Positions 30,560 to 34,831 of a stretch of 34,831 nucleotides of DNA are shown piece after piece (position 1 is the first letter of the stretch; each line of letters begins with the position of its first letter). The position numbers and the translations under genes were made by a program. A model generated the notes under the pieces. The model was not told the DNA's origin and did no database searches. It saw only the letters and a program-made list of their open reading frames with translations. The stretch is from Pseudomonadota bacterium (lineage in GTDB: Bacteria > Pseudomonadota > Gammaproteobacteria > Steroidobacterales > JBCBZW01). The DNA lies in contig JBCBZW010000046.1 in assembly GCA_039815145.1 (NCBI GenBank), positions 1-34,831 on the forward strand. The letters are read 5' to 3'.

Positions 30560-32131
30560 GTGCAGAGCACGACACCTCAGCGAGACGCGCGGCCGCTGTC
30601 GCGACAGGAGACCTGGTTGGCGCTGGCGGCCTACGGCGTCACGTTATTCCTCGTCATCGTCTTGTCGTTTCAGGTCGGCTTCGCCACCAACTCGGTGGTG
30701 GCGGTGTGGCCGGCCTCCGGCATTGCCACCTGCGCCGCCCTGCAGTACGGCTGGCGGGCTTTCCTGCCCATCTTGCTGAGCGGTATGGCGTACTCCTTCC
30801 TCTTCTTGCCCGAAGTGCCCGCGGGGCTCTTCGTGTCGACCAGTGTGGGCAACGGGGTCGCCGTGTGCAGCGCCGTGGCGGCCTACCGGCTGCTGGGCGG
30901 GCCGGCCGCCCCGTTTTCGAACGTGGGCGCGGTGCTCCTGGTCATGGGCGTGCTGGCGGCAGGCCATAGCGTCATCGCTGCGTCGGTGGGAGCTGGCGCC
31001 GTCGGCGTGTACATGTGGCTGCCCTGGTCGGATACCTGGACGCTCTGGTGGCGTTGGTTCTTCTCCGACTTCACCGGCGTGGTGTTGGTGTTGCCCGCCG
31101 CCGTGGCGCTGGTGCCCCACGTGAGCGCACCTCTCAAGATGGTACGTCGCGCGTTTGCCGGCCGAGACCGCGCCCTGGCGCTGTTAGCCTCCGCTTCGAT
31201 GGCGGCGGTGCTGGTGGCGGCGGCCGAGCTGTTCCCGGGGCAGTCCAGTGCGTACACACTGGTGTTGCTCACGATGCCCTTGTGCACATGGCTGGCGTTT
31301 CGCGCGGATACCACCGGCGCGATGGTGCTCCTCTCCGCCACCATCACGGTGGCCCTGGTGCAGGCCCTGATGCGCGTGGGCACGCCAACCGACGAGGTGT
31401 TCCTCACGGTGCAGCTCTACGGCATGATCGTGATGTGCACCAGCCTGGTCATTCACGCCGGCGCCAACGAACGGCGCAAGGCAGTCCGCGCGTTAGCCCA
31501 GGAGCGCGCCAACCTGGAGGCCACCGTCGCCTCGCGCACGGCGGAGCTGCGCGACCAGGTCATCGCCTACCGCCAGATCAAGCGCGAACTGGAATCCCTG
31601 GTGAAGAAGGATCCGCTGACGGGCATCGCAAACCGGCGGGCGTTCCTGGAACGCGGCGAGCAGGAGGTGCGCCGTCACCAGCGCACCGGTGAGGCCCTCA
31701 GCCTGATCATGGTGGACATCGATCACTTCAAGAGCATCAACGACAGCTGCGGCCATGCGGTGGGCGATCAGGTGATCGTCAGTGTGGCCAAGTGTCTCGC
31801 CGAGACTTTGCGTGCCGGCACGGACATGGCGGCCAGGATCGGCGGCGAGGAGTTTGCGTGCCTGTTGGGCAACACCGATCGCACCGCCGCCCTGGCCACG
31901 GCCGAACGCCTGCGCGTCGCGGTGGAGGGCTTGGAAGTGCCTACGGATCGGCGCGTACTGCGCATCACGGCGAGCTTTGGCGCGTGCACGCTCAGCCGCT
32001 CGCGGGCCGACCTCGAGGGATTGCTGCTCGGCGCTGATGATGCGCTCTACGCCGCGAAGCGTGCCGGTCGCAACTGCGTCTACGACCTGCACGGTGGCGC
32101 CCCGACGGTGGAGCTGAAGGCAAGTCGCTAG
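30560..32131 (+). CDS. MASE1-GGDEF diguanylate cyclase
   Basis: A 523-residue inner-membrane protein. The start is a GTG with AAGG 4 nt upstream; there is no ATG until residue 76. Residues about 17-300 hold eight or so hydrophobic helices of a MASE1 sensor (WPASGIA near 50, WWRWFFSDFTGVVLVLP at 163-179). A coiled coil follows (about 303-348, ERANLEATVASRTAELRDQV). The GGDEF domain runs from KKDPLTGIANRRAF (349-362) to about 510, with the active site RIGGEEF (426-432) intact. The allosteric I-site is not a proper R-x-x-D: R418 is one residue too far from D422. It should make c-di-GMP with little product inhibition. The sensed signal is unknown. It converges with the TIR gene. Confidence 0.9.
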   Translation: MQSTTPQRDARPLSRQETWLALAAYGVTLFLVIVLSFQVGFATNSVVAVWPASGIATCAALQYGWRAFLPILLSGMAYSFLFLPEVPAGLFVSTSVGNGVAVCSAVAAYRLLGGPAAPFSNVGAVLLVMGVLAAGHSVIAASVGAGAVGVYMWLPWSDTWTLWWRWFFSDFTGVVLVLPAAVALVPHVSAPLKMVRRAFAGRDRALALLASASMAAVLVAAAELFPGQSSAYTLVLLTMPLCTWLAFRADTTGAMVLLSATITVALVQALMRVGTPTDEVFLTVQLYGMIVMCTSLVIHAGANERRKAVRALAQERANLEATVASRTAELRDQVIAYRQIKRELESLVKKDPLTGIANRRAFLERGEQEVRRHQRTGEALSLIMVDIDHFKSINDSCGHAVGDQVIVSVAKCLAETLRAGTDMAARIGGEEFACLLGNTDRTAALATAERLRVAVEGLEVPTDRRVLRITASFGACTLSRSRADLEGLLLGADDALYAAKRAGRNCVYDLHGGAPTVELKASR

Positions 32132-32172
32132 CGCGACGTGAACCCGGGGCCATGGGCTGGGAATCCAATGCG

Positions 32173-33105
32173 CTAGTCGTCCAGATCATCATCGATCTCG
32201 TGTAGAAACGGTCGCGCGCGTTGCAGCATCAGCGTCAAGCGTACGATGAGATCGTCGGCTCGCGTCCAGTCGAAGCGATCGCCCTGCGCCGTCGATATCA
32301 GATCGACGCCCCACCCGAGCGCGAACTGCCGTTCGATGAAGTACTCGCTGGTGATGAACGCCTGCACGTCGGGGTCATCGCTGGTGCTGAGCGTGAAACT
32401 CGGATCGACCCGAGCGAACATGGAGTGGCGCAGGAGCCACGACGGGTAGTCGCTCAGGTCGTACTCGTAGCGCCCGCCGCCGCGATGGCTCACGCGCCAG
32501 TCGAGGTCATCCTCCAGCATCTCATCCTCCAGGTCGAAGGACAGGTGCGCCGTCGCGCCCAGACGTTCGTCGAGAAGCCACAGGGTGACCGCCCCCTCGA
32601 AGAGCACGGAGGCGAGCATATCCGGGATCTCCTTCATCTTGACCACCGTGCTTCGACGACTGAGCTGAAACCTCCGCTCCTCGGCCAACCAGTCCAGCAG
32701 CGACCGCCCGAGGGCCGCCGTGTTGGGGCTCATCATCACGGTGACGTTGAGGGGCACCGGTCGTCCCTCGTCTAGGCGGAGTCCCTTTGCTCCCGGATCG
32801 TAGGCGAACACGTGGCGGCCGGTGCGGCGGGCGTAATCGCGCTCGAAGTTGACCCAGAGGGAGTCGGCTGACGCTCCTCGCTCGAGGTAGATCAGGCCGT
32901 CGCAAGCGAGAATTCTCTCGACGATACCGTTGCTAACGGCGGCATCAGGATCCGGCTCCTGGCGCGGAAAGACCTCGGGCCTCACATGCGGCGCACGCTC
33001 GTTCAGGGTAGCGACCAACGACGCCACCGTCTCCTCATCGGCGTACGCATGGGAGATGAATACTGACTGCGGTAAGGAGTTCCAATCGATGCCGAGCATT
33101 GCCAT
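32173..33105 (-). CDS. TIR-domain protein with uncharacterised C-terminus
   Basis: A 310-residue cytoplasmic protein from the ATG at 33105-33103, with AGGG 6 nt upstream; a second ATG two codons on is possible. Residues about 12-105 are a TIR_2-type domain: SVFISHAYADEE (14-25), a second strand EVFPRQEPDPDAA, ERILACDGLIYLERGASAD (63-81), and the W84-x3-E88 motif where the catalytic glutamate of NAD-cleaving TIRs sits. Residues about 150-310 are acidic, mixed alpha/beta, with WRVSHRGGGRYEYDLSDYPSW and a terminal helix ending EIDDDLDD; I recognise no domain there. Bacterial TIR proteins act as NADases in phage defence or as virulence factors. No partner defence gene is adjacent. It diverges from the SDR gene (249 bp). 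Confidence 0.75.
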   Translation of the reverse strand: MAMLGIDWNSLPQSVFISHAYADEETVASLVATLNERAPHVRPEVFPRQEPDPDAAVSNGIVERILACDGLIYLERGASADSLWVNFERDYARRTGRHVFAYDPGAKGLRLDEGRPVPLNVTVMMSPNTAALGRSLLDWLAEERRFQLSRRSTVVKMKEIPDMLASVLFEGAVTLWLLDERLGATAHLSFDLEDEMLEDDLDWRVSHRGGGRYEYDLSDYPSWLLRHSMFARVDPSFTLSTSDDPDVQAFITSEYFIERQFALGWGVDLISTAQGDRFDWTRADDLIVRLTLMLQRARPFLHEIDDDLDD

Positions 33106-33354
33106 CACGCACCCTACCGTGACCTGCCTCACGACGGTAGCCGCAGATCCCCAAAGTGAGCAAGTGCCGCCTCGGGCAGGCACCCCCTTGAAACCGCTGA
33201 CGGGCGGCCAGAACTCCCGCGGTCTACCCCGCCGTTACGCGTGGCAGCAATGGGATCGCGCCGCGGCGGTAACGTTTCTCGGCGAGGGGAAACAACACGT
33301 CATCTGGCCGTACAGCACAACCGCTCGGCCGTCAGTACTTTGAGGAATAAGCTA

Positions 33355-34101
33355 ATGGCTAACTTGAATATTAATGGCAAGACCGTCCTGGTCACAGGCG
33401 CCAACCGCGGCATCGGCAAGGCCATCGTCGAGACCCTGCTCGAACAGGGCGCCGCCAAGGTGTACGCCGCCGTGCGACGGCTGGACAGCGCCGCGCCGCT
33501 CGTCGAGCAGTACGGCGACCGGGTGGTGCCGGTGGCTTTCGATCTCACCGACGCGCAGACCATTCACGCCGCGGCCGAGGTGGCGAGCGACGTCGAGGTG
33601 GTGATCAGCAACGCCGGCGTACTGCGCCCGGCCGAGGCCCTCTCGGACGATGTGTTCGACGCGCTGAGTTTCGAGCTCGACAACAACGTCTACGGCCTCC
33701 TGCGCGTAGCGAAGGCCTTCGCACCGGTGCTCGAGCGCAACGGCGGCGGCGCCCTGGTGCAACTGAACTCGGTGGCATCGCTGAAGAACTTCCCCGCCTT
33801 CGCCACCTATTCGGCGTCTAAGGCAGCTGCCTACTCGCTGACGCAGGCCCTGCGGGCTCAACTCGCCGAGCAAGGCACCGCGGTGGTGAGCGTGCATCCG
33901 GGCCCGATCGCGACGGACATGGGCGATGCGGCGGGGCTAGGCGAGATTGCCGAACCGCCCTCCCTTGTGGCGCAGGCCATCATCGAGGCGCTGGCCGGTG
34001 GGGAATTCCACGCCTGGCCGGACAGCATGGCCAAGCAGTTCCAGGAGGCGTACGGGAGCTTCGCGAGCGGCGTGGTGGAAGCGGACCTGAGCGAAGGCTA
34101 A
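33355..34101 (+). CDS. Short-chain dehydrogenase/reductase (SDR)
   Basis: A 248-residue cytoplasmic NAD(P)-dependent oxidoreductase, normal for a classical SDR. The ATG at 33355 has GAGGA 9 nt upstream; the longer frame from 33241 is unsupported. Cofactor motif TGANRGIG (14-21), NAG (86-88), and the catalytic triad Ser139 (LNSVAS), Tyr152 and Lys156 (YSASK) are all visible. A basic pair R41-R42 (AAVRRLD) after beta-2 suggests NADPH preference. It converges with the DUF4386 gene. The substrate is not evident from sequence or context. Its C-terminal '[20 protein letters not shown]' segment is typical of the YciK/FabG-like wide group. Confidence 0.92.
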   Translation: MANLNINGKTVLVTGANRGIGKAIVETLLEQGAAKVYAAVRRLDSAAPLVEQYGDRVVPVAFDLTDAQTIHAAAEVASDVEVVISNAGVLRPAEALSDDVFDALSFELDNNVYGLLRVAKAFAPVLERNGGGALVQLNSVASLKNFPAFATYSASKAAAYSLTQALRAQLAEQGTAVVSVHPGPIATDMGDAAGLGEIAEPPSLVAQAIIEALAGGEFHAWPDSMAKQFQEAYGSFASGVVEADLSEG

Positions 34102-34147
34102 GGCCCGTGCTCGGCGTGCGGCGCGTCCCTTCCCGGGGCGCGTCGCA

Positions 34148-34831
34148 TCACCGCCCAGGGGCGCTTCGATCTTCCCCCTTGCGAAGCAACAGCACCGCAC
34201 CGACGCCGAGGAACCAGAGAATCTGCGTCAACCCGAAAACCGCGCCGAGCCCGCCTAGCGACGGCACGATGGTGGCAATGCCTGCCAGGCCAACGATCAA
34301 GCCAAGCCAGTTGACCCAACTCGGCAGCAGGATGCCAGCGCGCAGCGCAGCGGCGCTCACCAGCAACACCCAGAGCCCACCGACCACTTCGACGCCGCCG
34401 CCCAGGCCGTCCTGGACCACGCCGACGGCCGACCACAAGGACACCGCTTCGTCAGCAGCACCGTTGGCGTAAGCCCGGGACACGGCCGCCACGCCGACGT
34501 TGGCCACCATACCGCTGGCGATCACCAGCCCAGCCCAGATGAACCCGAAGGGCGTCGCGATACTCATCAAGAGCGTGTCGGGCACCGCCAGCAGGCGGTG
34601 GAGCGTGGCCGCGAGGGCGACCAGGGCGACCCCGAACACGACGTAGATAACGATGTTCCAGAGTTGAAACAGAGTCTCGCGCTCAAGAATGAATTCGAGC
34701 TTCTGGCGGGCGGACCATCCATCGACGTCGCCGGGATTCATGACGGTCGCGAGCATCACGAAGCCGACGACGTAGCACACGGCCTGCACCATCGCGGCGA
34801 CGCCCGCAAGGCGACTGCACGCACGAGACGC
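34148..34831 (-). CDS. DUF4386-type polytopic membrane protein (5' end missing)
   Basis: The leftward frame stays open to the window edge, giving 227 residues so far. An internal ATG at 34792 exists, but the residues before it (RLAGVAAMVQAVCYVVG) look like the usual DUF4386 N-terminal helix, so the true start is probably outside the window. There are about six hydrophobic segments, with a soluble loop containing LEFILERETLFQLWNIVIYVVFG, an SRAYANGAADEAVSLW stretch and a C-terminal RKGEDRSAPGR tail. DUF4386 proteins are integral membrane proteins of about 230 residues with no known activity. Context is only the convergent SDR gene. Confidence 0.7.
   Translation of the reverse strand, partial: ASRACSRLAGVAAMVQAVCYVVGFVMLATVMNPGDVDGWSARQKLEFILERETLFQLWNIVIYVVFGVALVALAATLHRLLAVPDTLLMSIATPFGFIWAGLVIASGMVANVGVAAVSRAYANGAADEAVSLWSAVGVVQDGLGGGVEVVGGLWVLLVSAAALRAGILLPSWVNWLGLIVGLAGIATIVPSLGGLGAVFGLTQILWFLGVGAVLLLRKGEDRSAPGR

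Noticed and set aside
1-34831. CRISPR arrays, insertion sequences, prophage, integrases, rRNA or tRNA genes
   Set aside because: I saw no regularly spaced repeats, transposase or integrase frames, or structural RNA signatures on either strand.

Overview
This is a GC-rich, gene-dense chromosomal segment from a Gram-negative bacterium. The evidence is a large TonB-dependent outer-membrane receptor, several Sec signal peptides, a PrsT-type lipoprotein, a PEP-CTERM protein and a periplasmic di-heme cytochrome. The gene mix (BLUF, MASE1-GGDEF, BCCT, PEP-CTERM/PrsT, FeeM-like acyltransferase) fits a free-living, probably marine or aquatic, gammaproteobacterium, but the sequence does not fix the genus. 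I found no rRNA, tRNA, CRISPR array, insertion sequence, integrase or phage gene. Most long antisense ORFs here are GC-driven shadows and are left out.

Layout. Positions 1-2911 hold the start of a BNR/sortilin-type beta-propeller protein, a LolA-like secreted protein and, divergently, a DUF6702 + HupE/UreJ_2 pair. Positions 2997-7062 hold an alpha/beta-hydrolase fused to an OmpR-type winged helix, then a leftward operon of DUF3311 protein, sodium:solute symporter and ArgE-type deacetylase. Positions 7266-11148 hold a BLUF photoreceptor whose 3' end overlaps a TonB-dependent receptor. Positions 11687-14690 hold a FeeM-like GNAT acyltransferase followed by a heme-oxygenase-fold di-iron enzyme (HDO), a strong hairpin, and a secreted S10 carboxypeptidase.

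Positions 14737-20447 hold mostly exported proteins: ankyrin repeats, di-heme oxidoreductase, rhodanese (cytoplasmic), alpha/beta-hydrolase, peroxiredoxin and an NTF2-like protein. Positions 20664-24356 form a PEP-CTERM/exosortase locus: a PEP-CTERM protein with a good sigma-54 promoter, preceded by the TPR lipoprotein gene prsT. The exosortase itself is not in the window. Positions 24555-27588 hold an ABC1/UbiB-family kinase-like protein, a GT4 glycosyltransferase and a small unknown protein. Positions 27615-34831 hold an isochorismatase-family hydrolase divergent from a BCCT transporter, a MASE1-GGDEF diguanylate cyclase, a TIR-domain protein of unknown C-terminus, an SDR oxidoreductase and the 3' part of a DUF4386 membrane protein.

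The best candidates for little-described biology are the acyltransferase/HDO pair, the TIR protein, the hydrolase-winged-helix fusion and the PEP-CTERM/PrsT unit. Where I moved a start codon from the longest reading frame, the reason (Shine-Dalgarno spacing, signal peptide, antisense overlap) is given in the entry.
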